Source: Shewanella jiangmenensis (GTDB lineage: Bacteria > Pseudomonadota > Gammaproteobacteria > Enterobacterales > Shewanellaceae). From it: a stretch of 64,000 bases of DNA. The stretch lies in assembly GCF_018596335.1 (NCBI RefSeq), contig NZ_JAHEPS010000001.1, positions 868,001 to 932,000 of the forward strand. The letters are read 5' to 3'. Below the pieces are notes generated by a model. It did not search any database. It was not told the origin of the DNA and saw only the letters and a list, made by a program, of their open reading frames with translations. Both the position numbers and the translations under genes were made by a program. Shown here piece after piece: positions 27,174 through 35,508 of this stretch (positions within the stretch are counted from its first letter, which is position 1; each line of letters opens with the position of its first letter).

Positions 27174-27720
27174 GCAGATGGGACAGCGCAGCCAGTACGT
27201 GCAAAATCAGCACGATAAAAAAGGCAGTAGCGACATCCTGATGCCAGCCGCGCCACCTGAGCGCCTCGGCAGAACCTTCTGCCAGATACCAGCCAAGGCC
27301 GGTCAGCGCGGCGGCGCACAGCAGCAGCGCGCTGAGGCCTTCAAGCAAACTGAAGAGGCCCGCACCGCCGCCTTTGGGCAGTTGTCCACGCAGCAAGCCC
27401 TTGATATCCGAACCTAATGCCGACTGTCTAAACGGGAAAAACTGCCCCGCCCTGCCGCCAGTCAGGCAGTAATAGAGTAGCAGCAGCGACAGCGGCACCA
27501 ACAGCAGCCCTAAATACACATGGGTCAGTTCCCAGATGCTGGCATTTTCCCTAAGCCTGCGGGCCATCAGCAAAAACGGCGAGCTGCCAAGCACCAGCAG
27601 GGTTGGCAGCATAATCAGCAGATGGAGCCTTGGCAGCAGCCACTGCCAGGCGCGTGCCGCCTTGCCTTTGCGCTTGGCAATTTGGCTGGCAGAGCCTGAA
27701 CTCAGTGGGCTTTGGGGCAT
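27154..27720 (-). CDS. Cytochrome b561-like membrane protein, partner of HemG
   Basis: 188 residues with four hydrophobic helices. His residues lie at helix ends in the pattern of cytochrome b/b561-type proteins (RLHLLIMLP, THVYLGLLLVPL, GWHQDVATAFFIVLILHVLAALSHLLD), so haem b binding is plausible. The ATG at 27720 has GGAG seven bases upstream. Its start overlaps the hemG coding sequence by 19 bp, so the two are translationally linked. This suggests that it passes electrons between HemG and the quinone pool or respiratory chain (inference). Otherwise of unknown function. Confidence 0.8.
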   Translation of the reverse strand: MPQSPLSSGSASQIAKRKGKAARAWQWLLPRLHLLIMLPTLLVLGSSPFLLMARRLRENASIWELTHVYLGLLLVPLSLLLLYYCLTGGRAGQFFPFRQSALGSDIKGLLRGQLPKGGGAGLFSLLEGLSALLLCAAALTGLGWYLAEGSAEALRWRGWHQDVATAFFIVLILHVLAALSHLLDFFRR

Positions 27721-28247
27721 AGTTTCTCCATGGTCGCCACTTCGCGGGCAAAGCTGTCGACCTTGTGCCAATCCGTGTATTCCACCTTGGTATTGGGATC
27801 GGTCGGCCCTTTGGTTATCCACATGATAAAGCGGATGATATGTCTATCCATGGCACTGTACCCCCGGTAATCAAGATTACCGCCAAACACTTGCAGCAGC
27901 TCAGGTCGCCAGGGTGATTTGCCCAAAAAATCCTGCATATAAGGATTGGTGGCCGGGGTATTTTTGGCGCTTTTGCGCGCCACCAGACTTACGGAGAAAA
28001 ACGCGCCTGCCTTGGCTTTCAGCAGCTCAAGGTTTTGCTCGATATAGCTGTACACCGCACTGTTGTGTTTGCCGTGGCGAATGCTGGCGCCCAGCACCAC
28101 CTTGTCATACTCGTCCAGCGGCGGCGCATCGGTCAGCGGCATGAGCGTGACATCATCGCCCTGCCTTTGGATTTCCTTGGCCATGCGTTCACAGATCTTG
28201 CGGGTCTGGCCATGGACAGTGGAAAAAAGGATCAGTGTTTTGCTCAC
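27702..28247 (-). CDS. hemG: Menaquinone-dependent protoporphyrinogen IX dehydrogenase HemG
   Basis: Penultimate step of haem synthesis; a flavodoxin-fold enzyme that oxidises protoporphyrinogen IX and gives electrons to quinones. 181 residues, the E. coli HemG length. The N-terminal FMN phosphate loop is LFSTVHGQTRKIC (T-x-x-G-x-T-type), followed by VVLGASIRHGKHN and the long loop of HemG (GAFFSVSLVARKSAKNTPATNPYMQDFL) that plain flavodoxins lack. Its end overlaps the cytochrome b-like gene. Divergent from an MFS gene. Confidence 0.93.
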   Translation of the reverse strand: MSKTLILFSTVHGQTRKICERMAKEIQRQGDDVTLMPLTDAPPLDEYDKVVLGASIRHGKHNSAVYSYIEQNLELLKAKAGAFFSVSLVARKSAKNTPATNPYMQDFLGKSPWRPELLQVFGGNLDYRGYSAMDRHIIRFIMWITKGPTDPNTKVEYTDWHKVDSFAREVATMEKLCPKAH

Positions 28248-28445
28248 GTTGCACCTGCCAACTTAACTTGGGATTCAAAGGCATATTAGGACAAAGTGCT
28301 GCAAAAATTGGTGAAATGGATCACGACCTCCCGGGTTAGCGGCCGGGGATTGCGCTAAATCCAAACTGTCTCACATTTGCGGCGCTATTTTCGGCGCCAT
28401 CCACGGCCGAGCCGCCGATAGCCAAGCGCGCCACTTGGGGTTAAC

Positions 28446-29687
28446 ATGCTGAAACTCAGTTATTTCAATCACATTAACATGCTCACCATTTCAGACGCCA
28501 AACAGGCACGGCAACTGCTGCTGTGGATGACCTTTATCATGTCGATGGTGTTTGCCGTGTGGCAGGCGCTACTTAATAACTTTGTGATTGAAAAGGCCAA
28601 TTTCAGCGGCGCCGAAATCGGATTGCTGCAGAGCCTGCGCGAAGTGCCGGGCTTTCTCGCCTTTACCGCCATATTCGTGCTGATTTTTATCCGCGAGCAG
28701 CGCTTTGCGCTGTTTTCTTTGCTGCTGATGAGCGTTGGCGTGGCTATCACCGGCTTTTTGCCAACCGTGCTCGGGCTCTATTTCACCACGGTGCTGATGT
28801 CAGTCGGGTTTCATTACTACGAGACTCTTAACCAGTCGCTCACGCTGCAATGGGTCGAAAAAGACGAAGCGGCGGCCTTTATGGGCACGGCGCTTTCGTG
28901 GAAGGCCGCCTCCGCGCTCGGTGGCTACGGCAGTATCTGGCTGCTGATGACGGTATTTAAGCTCGATTATGTGTGGGTGTATTTATTTATCGGCGGCCTT
29001 GGCTGCCTGATGACGCTCGCGCTGTGGCTGCACTTCCCGCATTTTGAAACCGGCGAAGTACAGCATAAAAAGGTGATTTTACGGCGCCGCTACTGGCTCT
29101 ATTACCTGCTGACCTTCCTCTCCGGCGCCAGACGGCAAATCTTTGTGGTGTTTGCCGGTTTTATGATGGTGGAGAAGTTTCATTACAGCGTCAGTGAAAT
29201 CACCGCGCTGTTCCTTATCAACTATGTGATTAACCTGCTGTTTGCCCCGGCCATCGGCCGCCTTATCGCCAGAGTCGGCGAGCGCAACGCCCTGTGCATC
29301 GAGTACCTTGGCCTGATTGGCGTGTTTGTCAGCTACGCCCTGGTAGAGAACGCCCACTTTGCCGCCGCGCTTTATGTGATTGACCATTTGCTGTTTGCCA
29401 TGGCGATTGCCATGAAAACCTATTTCCAGAAAATCGCCGACCGCGCTGACATTGCGGCCAGCATGTCGGTGAGCTTTACTATCAATCACATAGCTGCGGT
29501 GGCCATTCCGGTGGTATTGGGGTATTTGTGGATTGAATCCAATGCGGCGGTATTTTACATCGGCGCGGCGCTGGCGGCGTGCTCGCTTCTGGCATCGCTC
29601 AACGTGCCCCGCGTGCCCGCCCCCGGCAACGAAGTTGCCTATGTGGGCGCCGTGAAGAGTGAACCATTAGAAGTAAAAACACCGTGA
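28446..29687 (+). CDS. MFS transporter
   Basis: 413 residues, about twelve hydrophobic helices. It has the loop 2-3 MFS motif in degenerate form and a run of hydrophobic helices from FIMSMVFAVWQALLNNFV onwards. The substrate is unknown. Two starts are possible: 28446, with a GGGG site, and an ATG 11 codons later at 28479; both are preceded by a TTAACATGCT repeat. The stop is part of a 16-bp tandem repeat. Confidence 0.85.
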   Translation: MLKLSYFNHINMLTISDAKQARQLLLWMTFIMSMVFAVWQALLNNFVIEKANFSGAEIGLLQSLREVPGFLAFTAIFVLIFIREQRFALFSLLLMSVGVAITGFLPTVLGLYFTTVLMSVGFHYYETLNQSLTLQWVEKDEAAAFMGTALSWKAASALGGYGSIWLLMTVFKLDYVWVYLFIGGLGCLMTLALWLHFPHFETGEVQHKKVILRRRYWLYYLLTFLSGARRQIFVVFAGFMMVEKFHYSVSEITALFLINYVINLLFAPAIGRLIARVGERNALCIEYLGLIGVFVSYALVENAHFAAALYVIDHLLFAMAIAMKTYFQKIADRADIAASMSVSFTINHIAAVAIPVVLGYLWIESNAAVFYIGAALAACSLLASLNVPRVPAPGNEVAYVGAVKSEPLEVKTP

Positions 29688-29743
29688 GTTCAAGGCACTG
29701 TGAGTTCAAAGCTCAGAGAATTGAAAGCACTGTGAATTCAAAG
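29680..29743. repeat. Four 16-bp tandem repeats across the MFS stop
   Basis: Units of CACTGTGAGTTCAAAG (16 bp, exact phase, up to five mismatches) from 29680; the stop TGA of the MFS gene (29685-29687) is inside the first unit and a partial fifth unit follows. No inserts between units. Confidence 0.85.
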
Positions 29744-29862
29744 CACAGTAAAACATAGCGTCGCAATCAGTACGCGACAGTGACAATTAACTAAGTCGAC
29801 AGAGCAAAACCGTCAGGACACTGTGCCAAGCCGCCAGGGCACAGCAAGGGAGCAAGCGCCGG

Positions 29863-30705
29863 ATGAACGCCGAACAAGAAGCCGTAGTGATAGACAGCAG
29901 CACCAAAACCGACAGCGAAGTGTCGGCGCGGCGCAAGGCCCTGGTCATAGGCCGCATACTCGGCCTTGCCGGCGAAGGCGATTACAAGCCATCCAATGTG
30001 TCGGTGGCCGAGCGCGCCGCCTTTCGCTACCGAAAACTGCAGGCTCAGTATCAGGCCAACGTGGAAGCCATCTATGCCATGGCAATCAAGTACACGCCAT
30101 CGGATGTGGTGGGCAGCGATCCGGACCCTGACTGGCTGTATCAATTTTTTGAAATGGCTGAAAAAATCCATAACAGGCGCATGCAGGAGCTGTGGGCTCG
30201 GATTCTGGCAAAAGAGCTGACCGAGCCGGGTAACTTCAGCCTGCGCACCCTGGAAACCCTCTGTCGCCTCACCTGGCGCGAGGCGCAAACCCTCGAAAAA
30301 GCGCTGGCGGTGGCGCTGACCATAGGCAACGATGGCAGGCTTAAGCTGCTGTCGGGCTACCGGCTAACCGGCGGTTTTGGGCAGTATTTTCGCAAATCGC
30401 CCACCACCGCCATGCCACTGTCGCAGTTTGGCCTGCCCTACTCGGCGCTGGTGATGTTGATGGATGCCGGCATACTGCACAGCAGCGAGTTTGAGACCGG
30501 CCTGCTGGATCCCAAACAGCGCTTTACCCTCACGCTGCAAAAGGGCGAACTCAGCCTGCAGCCCAAAAGCAGCCACCTGCTACTGAGTTACTATCGCTTC
30601 TCACCTGTGGGCGATGAACTCGCCCAGCTGGTCCGCCCCCAGGGCGACACCAACTTTGGCAATGTACTCAAGGGCCTGCTGGCAAAGGACTTTATCGTAA
30701 GTTAG
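29863..30705 (+). CDS. TIGR03899 family protein (DUF2806)
   Basis: 280 residues, soluble, no signal peptide. It matches what I know as the TIGR03899 group of Shewanella and Vibrio: a central DPDWLYQFFEMAEKIHNRRMQELWARILAKELTEPGNFSLRTLETL stretch, preceded by an N-terminal helical region (SVAERAAFRYRKLQAQYQANVEAIYAMA). The function is unknown; the group is thought to have a role near the nucleoid or membrane, but nothing in this sequence proves it. ATG with AGGGAG upstream. Confidence 0.82.
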   Translation: MNAEQEAVVIDSSTKTDSEVSARRKALVIGRILGLAGEGDYKPSNVSVAERAAFRYRKLQAQYQANVEAIYAMAIKYTPSDVVGSDPDPDWLYQFFEMAEKIHNRRMQELWARILAKELTEPGNFSLRTLETLCRLTWREAQTLEKALAVALTIGNDGRLKLLSGYRLTGGFGQYFRKSPTTAMPLSQFGLPYSALVMLMDAGILHSSEFETGLLDPKQRFTLTLQKGELSLQPKSSHLLLSYYRFSPVGDELAQLVRPQGDTNFGNVLKGLLAKDFIVS

Positions 30706-30988
30706 TGGGCTTAATGGAGTGAGTTTAGCAGCTCGCCAATCATCCCAAGGCTTCTCCTGCATTCAAAGGCGCAAGCGACGCGATAACTTAGCCACGCGTT
30801 TAAGCCCGCCTGAAATGCTGCTATAGTGCGCGGTCTTTTTATACTGCGCTTTGTGCTGACGACTGATCCGGCAAACAACTCTTCTGGCAAATGAATCAGA
30901 TAAGTTGCGCTGAGGATATGCTCAGCAAGGCCGGCAGAAAAAATTGCCCAGCGAACACCTCCTGAAAACCAATCCACCACTGCCGTTT

Positions 30989-31192
30989 ATGAACAGAAAA
31001 AAGAAAATCAATCAAACCCTGATTGCCAAAGACAAAAAGAAAAAGGCCAAGCTGCATGGCAGCAACAAGCCAAAGTATATTTCCAAGGCTGAACGTGAGA
31101 AATTGGCACAAACCGATGCTGCAGATTTGGCTGGTTCAAAAGCGCACGCAGAGCACGAGCAAGCACCCGAGCAAACGGCTGCGCAGGATTGA
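30989..31192 (+). CDS. Small DUF2986 family protein
   Basis: 67 residues, very basic N-terminus: MNRKKKINQTLIAKDKKKK, followed by HGSNKPKYISKAEREKLAQ and an Ala/Glu tail. This matches the DUF2986 group of small proteins of Shewanella and Vibrio. The ATG at 30989 is chosen because the homologous proteins begin there; the frame extends 15 codons upstream without support. Function unknown; the charge suggests binding to nucleic acid or the ribosome (inference). Confidence 0.8.
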   Translation: MNRKKKINQTLIAKDKKKKAKLHGSNKPKYISKAEREKLAQTDAADLAGSKAHAEHEQAPEQTAAQD

Positions 31193-31311
31193 GCCAAGTG
31201 CAGCGCAGGCTAGCCCTATCGGACATACGCTTTAAGCGGATTAGGCCAAAGAGCTGTGAGCCTTAAGCCCATAAAAGCAGGCCGCTTTAACAGCAGGAGC
31301 AAGGATACGCC

Positions 31312-31944
31312 ATGACCAACAAGCCAGCCCTTTATGAAAAGCCAGCCCTTTATGCAAAGCCACCTGTGCTTCGAGGCCAGCGCATCCAGCTAAGAGCACT
31401 GGCGCAGCGCGATCTGCCCGCCTTCACCGCCTACCGCTGTCACCCCGATGTCGCCCGCTACCAAAGCTGGACTGATTATGATGCAGTGCGGGCACAGCAG
31501 CTGCTCGATAACCAGCAAAACAGCGACTTTGGCGCGCCGGACTCCTGGTTTCAGCTTGCCATCTGCGATACCAACGATGCCCTAATCGGCGATCTCGCTC
31601 TGCATTTTTTGGATAATAATCAATTGGAAATCGGCTTTACCCTGGCCCCTGCGCATCAGGGAAAAGGCTATGCTGCCGAAGCCGTGCGCTGCCTGCTCAG
31701 CTGGTTTTTTGAGGAAGACGGCAATAGCAGTTATGAGAATAGCAGCGTTGAAAAACCCAAAGGCCACCGGGTATCAGCCACTTGCGATACCGAAAACCAC
31801 GCCAGTTATCAACTGCTCGAGCGCCTTGGCTTTCGCCGCGAAGCACACTTTGTAGAAAACATCTTCTTCAAAGGCGCTTGGGGTTCGGAATACCAATACG
31901 CCCTGCTCAGACGCGAATGGCAGGCAATGCAAGGCGGCAGCTAA
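31312..31944 (+). CDS. GNAT family N-acetyltransferase
   Basis: 210 residues of the RimJ/RimL-like GNAT type: LRGQRIQLRALAQRDLPAFTAYRCHPDVARYQSW, the core DALIGDLALHFLDNNQLEIGFTLAPAHQGKGYAAEAVRCLLSWFF with the acetyl-CoA loop Q-G-K-G-Y-A, and the end VSATCDTENHASYQLLERLGFRREAHFVEN. The N-terminus carries an 18-bp tandem duplication (KPALYE / KPALYA, about 31320-31355), an odd addition that could be a true part or an artefact of an upstream start. Acceptor substrate unknown. Confidence 0.9.
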   Translation: MTNKPALYEKPALYAKPPVLRGQRIQLRALAQRDLPAFTAYRCHPDVARYQSWTDYDAVRAQQLLDNQQNSDFGAPDSWFQLAICDTNDALIGDLALHFLDNNQLEIGFTLAPAHQGKGYAAEAVRCLLSWFFEEDGNSSYENSSVEKPKGHRVSATCDTENHASYQLLERLGFRREAHFVENIFFKGAWGSEYQYALLRREWQAMQGGS

Positions 31945-31997
31945 GGCAAGACCGTTGAGATAAAAGCCAAAGGTCGAAAAATAGTACAGTCAAAAAT

Positions 31998-32033
31998 AGG
32001 GCAGGCACATAGACACAATGTCATGCCTGCCCT
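31998..32033. terminator. Hairpin between the GNAT and kelch genes
   Basis: A 10-bp stem AGGGCAGGCA / TGCCTGCCCT with a 16-base loop. On the minus strand it is followed by TATTTTTGAC, so it may end the kelch transcript; the plus strand is also T-rich after it. Confidence 0.6.
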
Positions 32034-32131
32034 GACTCCTTTTGCCCCTTACCTTTTGCCCCTTAGTTCTTTCGCACAATATGCCTGAGTGAATATCTGT
32101 AAGACACTTCATAAGATTATGGTGGCCATGT

Positions 32132-33154
32132 TTATTCTGTCTTCTCAGGGTAAAAACGTTGGGTAGTGTTTAGCGTTTGCTCCAATCCAACGTGTTTTGC
32201 ACCGCCAATCAGTAGGATATGGTCATCAACTGTGACAGCGCCAAGACCATGCCTCGCGATTTCATGACCCTTTACTCGTTGCCACTGATTGCTTTTGAAA
32301 TCAAACACCAGAATATCTTTATTGACGCCTTGTGCACTTTCACCACCAAATACATAAAGCTTGTCACCCAAAATGGCCGCTGCATGTCCGGCTCGGCCCT
32401 CAGGCATACTTGGCCCTTCCAGCCATCTATCCTCAGCAGGCAAATACTCAAGTAGGTCGTTAAACACCTTGCCATTAGTTTGTCGTCCGCCAATAACAAA
32501 CCAACGCTCACCTAACTGTACCGTTGCCGCACTGTTTCTGGCACCGGGTAATGATGCCTTGCGAGTAAATTCAAAAGTCTGCGGATCAAATACCAAATGC
32601 ACATCGACATCAGTACTGTGCTGCCATTGACCGTTTAACTCGCCCTTGGCACTACGCCCCCCCACCAGGTGCACTTTGTTATTGATAACCGCAGCTACGG
32701 TTTCACTTAACGGCATTGGCAGTGTCGCCACCGGGCGCCAACGGCTCCGTTCTTCATCAAGCATCAAGACATCATCTGAATTAAACCACTGCCCTTGTTG
32801 AGTTTGCACAAAGCCGCCAAAAGCGAATAGTCTCTCGCCCACCGCCTGCAAATAAGTATGATGCCGCCCTTCAGGTAAATCCGGTGCACTCGTCCACGCT
32901 CTATTGTCTTGTGACAAATAATGGACTTTTGCAGTCATATTTCCCTGCTGAGCCGGAAGTTCTGATGAAATTCCCCCTGCAATCCAAACTTCGTCACCTA
33001 CCAGAGCTGGATAAATCTCTTGTATCGCTTCCGGCAGTAATAAAGTCTCGTGGGACTCTTCAGGTTCAGCCATCGTAATAGAGCTGACTATCAGTAAGGA
33101 GGAAGTCAGCAAGGAGGAAGCCAGCGAAGTAAATATGAGTAGAGGCCGACGCAT
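32132..33154 (-). CDS. Exported kelch-repeat protein
   Basis: 340 residues. Signal peptide at about 1-29 (ASSLLTSSLLIVSSITMA). The rest is a six-bladed kelch β-propeller; the GG motifs are visible in order: GERLFAFGGFV, NKVHLVGGRS, ERWFVIGGRQ, DKLYVFGGES, DHILLIGGAK. The pattern recalls periplasmic N-acetylneuraminate epimerase (NanM), but the sialic acid gene set is absent. The signal sequence contains a 16-bp duplicated segment (AAGGAGGAAGTCAGC type). The ligand is unknown. Confidence 0.85.
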   Translation of the reverse strand: MRRPLLIFTSLASSLLTSSLLIVSSITMAEPEESHETLLLPEAIQEIYPALVGDEVWIAGGISSELPAQQGNMTAKVHYLSQDNRAWTSAPDLPEGRHHTYLQAVGERLFAFGGFVQTQQGQWFNSDDVLMLDEERSRWRPVATLPMPLSETVAAVINNKVHLVGGRSAKGELNGQWQHSTDVDVHLVFDPQTFEFTRKASLPGARNSAATVQLGERWFVIGGRQTNGKVFNDLLEYLPAEDRWLEGPSMPEGRAGHAAAILGDKLYVFGGESAQGVNKDILVFDFKSNQWQRVKGHEIARHGLGAVTVDDHILLIGGAKHVGLEQTLNTTQRFYPEKTE

Positions 33155-33510
33155 AGATATCCTTTATCAATAACCAGTAAAAAATAACGCTTAGAGCCCC
33201 TTGGATTTCGGCCATAACCGCCACACCTTGGTTTAACCGTCATACCTGGGTTTAACCAGCACACCTTGGTTTAACCGCTACACCTTGGTTTAACCAACAG
33301 CGCCGTAAAACCTAACGCTCGCACATTTGCAAGAGGACATCCATAAGCCTTTCGCAGCAGGTTGCACGGAAATTTGTCCCGTTCTAAGCAGAAAAAGATA
33401 GAAAAAAAGTAAGAAAGTCATAGGGCTACAAAGGCAGCAAGCACATAGCAAAGTTCGATAAGGAGTGTTGTGGGTGTCCTGACACTTCATATATGTCCTG
33501 TCTTTTTTGC
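33155..33510. other. Intergenic stretch with a 19-bp minisatellite
   Basis: 356 bp between the kelch gene and the putative immunity gene. It holds four 19-bp repeats (33217-33292). No gene was recognised. Confidence 0.6.
33217..33292. repeat. Four 19-bp tandem repeats
   Basis: Four exact-length units of ACCGCCACACCTTGGTTTA (1-4 changes each) from 33217 to 33292, upstream of the kelch gene, and a partial fifth. They mark the left edge of the AT-rich accessory DNA. Confidence 0.9.
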
Positions 33511-34341
33511 TCATTTCTTAAAAAAAGCAGCTTCTGAGATATCATCAGTATCAAACTCCACCGACTCCATCCCCCCACTACCGATATCATATCGAGATAA
33601 GCTAACCTGATTTTTCCCCAACGATTCAGAAACAATAATTCCAATAATGCTATTTCCAACAATCAACCTAGGAATGAAGTTTTCTGCTTTTATAATCATT
33701 CCCCCGCTAACAAAAAAGTATTTACCCCACTCTTTCCCTCTACAAACAATTCCATAATCTTTGGAAATTGCAACTGGAACACAGTAATCCAATTTTGCTA
33801 TATAATTACTTACAGCTTTACCCTGTATTAATTTCAATACCTTTTGCTTGATGTCAAAATAGGCAATCCCTTCTTTTGAGGAAGTTGAGTTACCTCGCCC
33901 TATAGAAATAGGCAATTCCTCATGTATTCTTTCAGAACCATTTTCATCAACACATACAATCGAACTGCCTTCGCTATCAAGCAGGTCACGAGCAAAGCAT
34001 AGGCTTCCATTTATGAATGATGGATATTTTCCATTAGAAATAAATGAAACTTTATTTTTACCTATCGAGTAACCGTATATTTCAGCCACATTTCCATGTT
34101 CAGGCTTAAAATAGCCAACTGAAAAAAAAACTTCTTCCCTGTTAGCAATTACGCCCAAAAAAGAATAATTGGGATGACTAGCCTTTAAATAACTTAAAAA
34201 TTCGATCTTACCAACTTCATCAATTACACCACCATCCACTTCATACTCGTAGATACGCCCATCTCTTTTTAGAACAAAATAGTCTTCAGCCACAGCACTA
34301 AGCGATAAAAAAAGAGAGACAAAAATCAACATGAATTTCAA
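33511..34341 (-). CDS. Putative periplasmic immunity protein of the Rhs tip
   Basis: 276 residues from the TTG at 34341, or 273 from the ATG at 34332. The TTG is preferred: GAGGG lies seven bases upstream, and it adds a Lys before the signal peptide MLIFVSLFLSLSAVAED. The mature part has repeating β-strand segments (YFVLKRDGRIYEYEVDGG, YGYSIGKNKVSFI, KVLKLIQGKAVSNYIA, YFFVSGGMIIKAE) that look like a propeller or β-sandwich, with no family I recognise. AT-rich, unlike its neighbours. It begins 10 bp after the toxin tip gene, exactly where the immunity gene of Rhs and CDI systems stands. That position and the signal peptide support an immunity function in the periplasm (inference). Confidence 0.5.
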   Translation of the reverse strand: MKFMLIFVSLFLSLSAVAEDYFVLKRDGRIYEYEVDGGVIDEVGKIEFLSYLKASHPNYSFLGVIANREEVFFSVGYFKPEHGNVAEIYGYSIGKNKVSFISNGKYPSFINGSLCFARDLLDSEGSSIVCVDENGSERIHEELPISIGRGNSTSSKEGIAYFDIKQKVLKLIQGKAVSNYIAKLDYCVPVAISKDYGIVCRGKEWGKYFFVSGGMIIKAENFIPRLIVGNSIIGIIVSESLGKNQVSLSRYDIGSGGMESVEFDTDDISEAAFFKK

Positions 34342-34351
34342 CTGCACACCC

Positions 34352-34975
34352 TCACAATCCAGAAAAAAGCTTTCGGGCGGACGTAACAAACATCTGACAA
34401 TTGTGAGTTGTCAAATTATAACTATTACCGTCCCACGGTATAGATGTACTAATCGGCATCCCTACAGAATCCAGCCCTATCACAGTTTGTGAACCAGGCA
34501 TATTTGTAAGCATCGAGTATATATCAACTGCCCCATCAGCGACATACATGGGGGAAGAAAACAAATAATCTTTCACAGTCCAACCTTGGGAAAATGAGTT
34601 GAACGTTCCGGTTGTTGTATACCCTATTGTATGTAGGCTACCGACCTCATCAAACCAGAATATATCTTCATGTAAAACCTCTTGATCCATGGCATCTCTG
34701 TTGGGTTGCTGTGCCATTCCCGGTGTATGAGCCAATTTTCTTTTACCAGAGAATACCAAGGTCTTACCTTTTTCGTATCCCATTTTCTGCTTCAATTCAT
34801 CTTCGCTGTCAGACCTTATTGTCGCTTTTCGTTTAGATAAAGCCGTTTCAGCATTGAACAATTGAATGAAAGCTCCTGTAACTGCACCATTCACAAACTT
34901 CCCTCCGGAAAGCTTTGAAGCAGTTCCCCCAATAACCCCAGCGACAACGACCCTCATCGGACGATAACTTGACTC
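34352..34975 (-). pseudogene. Orphan Rhs C-terminal tip with toxin domain
   Basis: About 208 residues of an Rhs (YD-repeat) polymorphic toxin, cut off from its core. The conserved end of the Rhs core is visible as RPMRVVVAGVIGGTASKLSGGKFVNGAVTGAFIQLFN (34978-34855); the last 165 residues form a separate toxin domain. That domain has two His (EVLHEDIFWF, GSLHTIGYTTTGTF) and ends in SYNLTTHNCQMFVTSARKLF, whose NCxxFVTxxR resembles the catalytic Cys motif of LRAT/HRASLS and other permuted papain-like (NlpC/P60-superfamily) enzymes. Possible target: peptidoglycan or lipids in the periplasm, in keeping with the exported partner. The frame is open upstream to 35365, but that part is interspersed repeat, not protein-like. 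A candidate internal ATG is at 34957. Silent cassette or remnant, to be decided. Confidence 0.65.
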
Positions 34976-35508
34976 ACCACCACCAATCTGATTGATCAAG
35001 GGCTTAAATGCAATTAAAAGATAGGACAGGCACAACGCTTTACTCGCAGCGAGCACGAGGCAACACTCCCCATCGAAGCCGCTTTGGCTGTTGGGCTGAG
35101 GGAAACGGGCAAGCCGAGATAGGGATATCGAGGCAGTGACCGTCGAGCTTGGAGCGAGTCGGTCACGGTGCTCGTTTTCAGCCCATAAAGCCAAAGTGCT
35201 CGGCTTCGTCTGGGGTCGCTGGGGGATTGGATAAGGGGGCAAGTCGATACTGCCTCCGCGTGGCGTACAGAGCACTTCGGCTTCCGCTAAGCGACAGAAA
35301 CTTTTCTGTCGCTTGCCTTTCAGGCACACTTTCGCCCTTTCCTCGGGTGTGGGGTGAAGCCCCACGACTTTGGTTGCTTGAAAAGCAACAGAGATTAAAA
35401 CTATGTGGCGTTAGCCATCCCATCGAGTAGGAAGCAGGAAGTAGGAACAGTCTACTCAGCAATTACCAGCGAAGCACTCGGCTAACGATAAAGCCCCCTG
35501 ATGCTCAA
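34976..35508. repeat. Interspersed hairpin-rich sequence upstream of the Rhs tip
   Basis: 533 bp without a convincing gene although several frames are open. It carries the hairpins AAGCGACAGA / TCTGTCGCTT (35289-35314) and GTGGGG / CCCCAC (35349-35365), in a GGGGCTTCACCCC-type block that I recall from intergenic elements near Rhs genes of Shewanella and Vibrio. Base composition is GC-rich again, unlike the tip. It may be a non-coding mobile or recombination element. Confidence 0.45.

Noticed and set aside
34979..35365. N-terminal part of the Rhs tip open frame
   Set aside because: The translation is Pro/Arg/Cys-rich and unlike Rhs; the DNA has hairpins typical of non-coding repeats.
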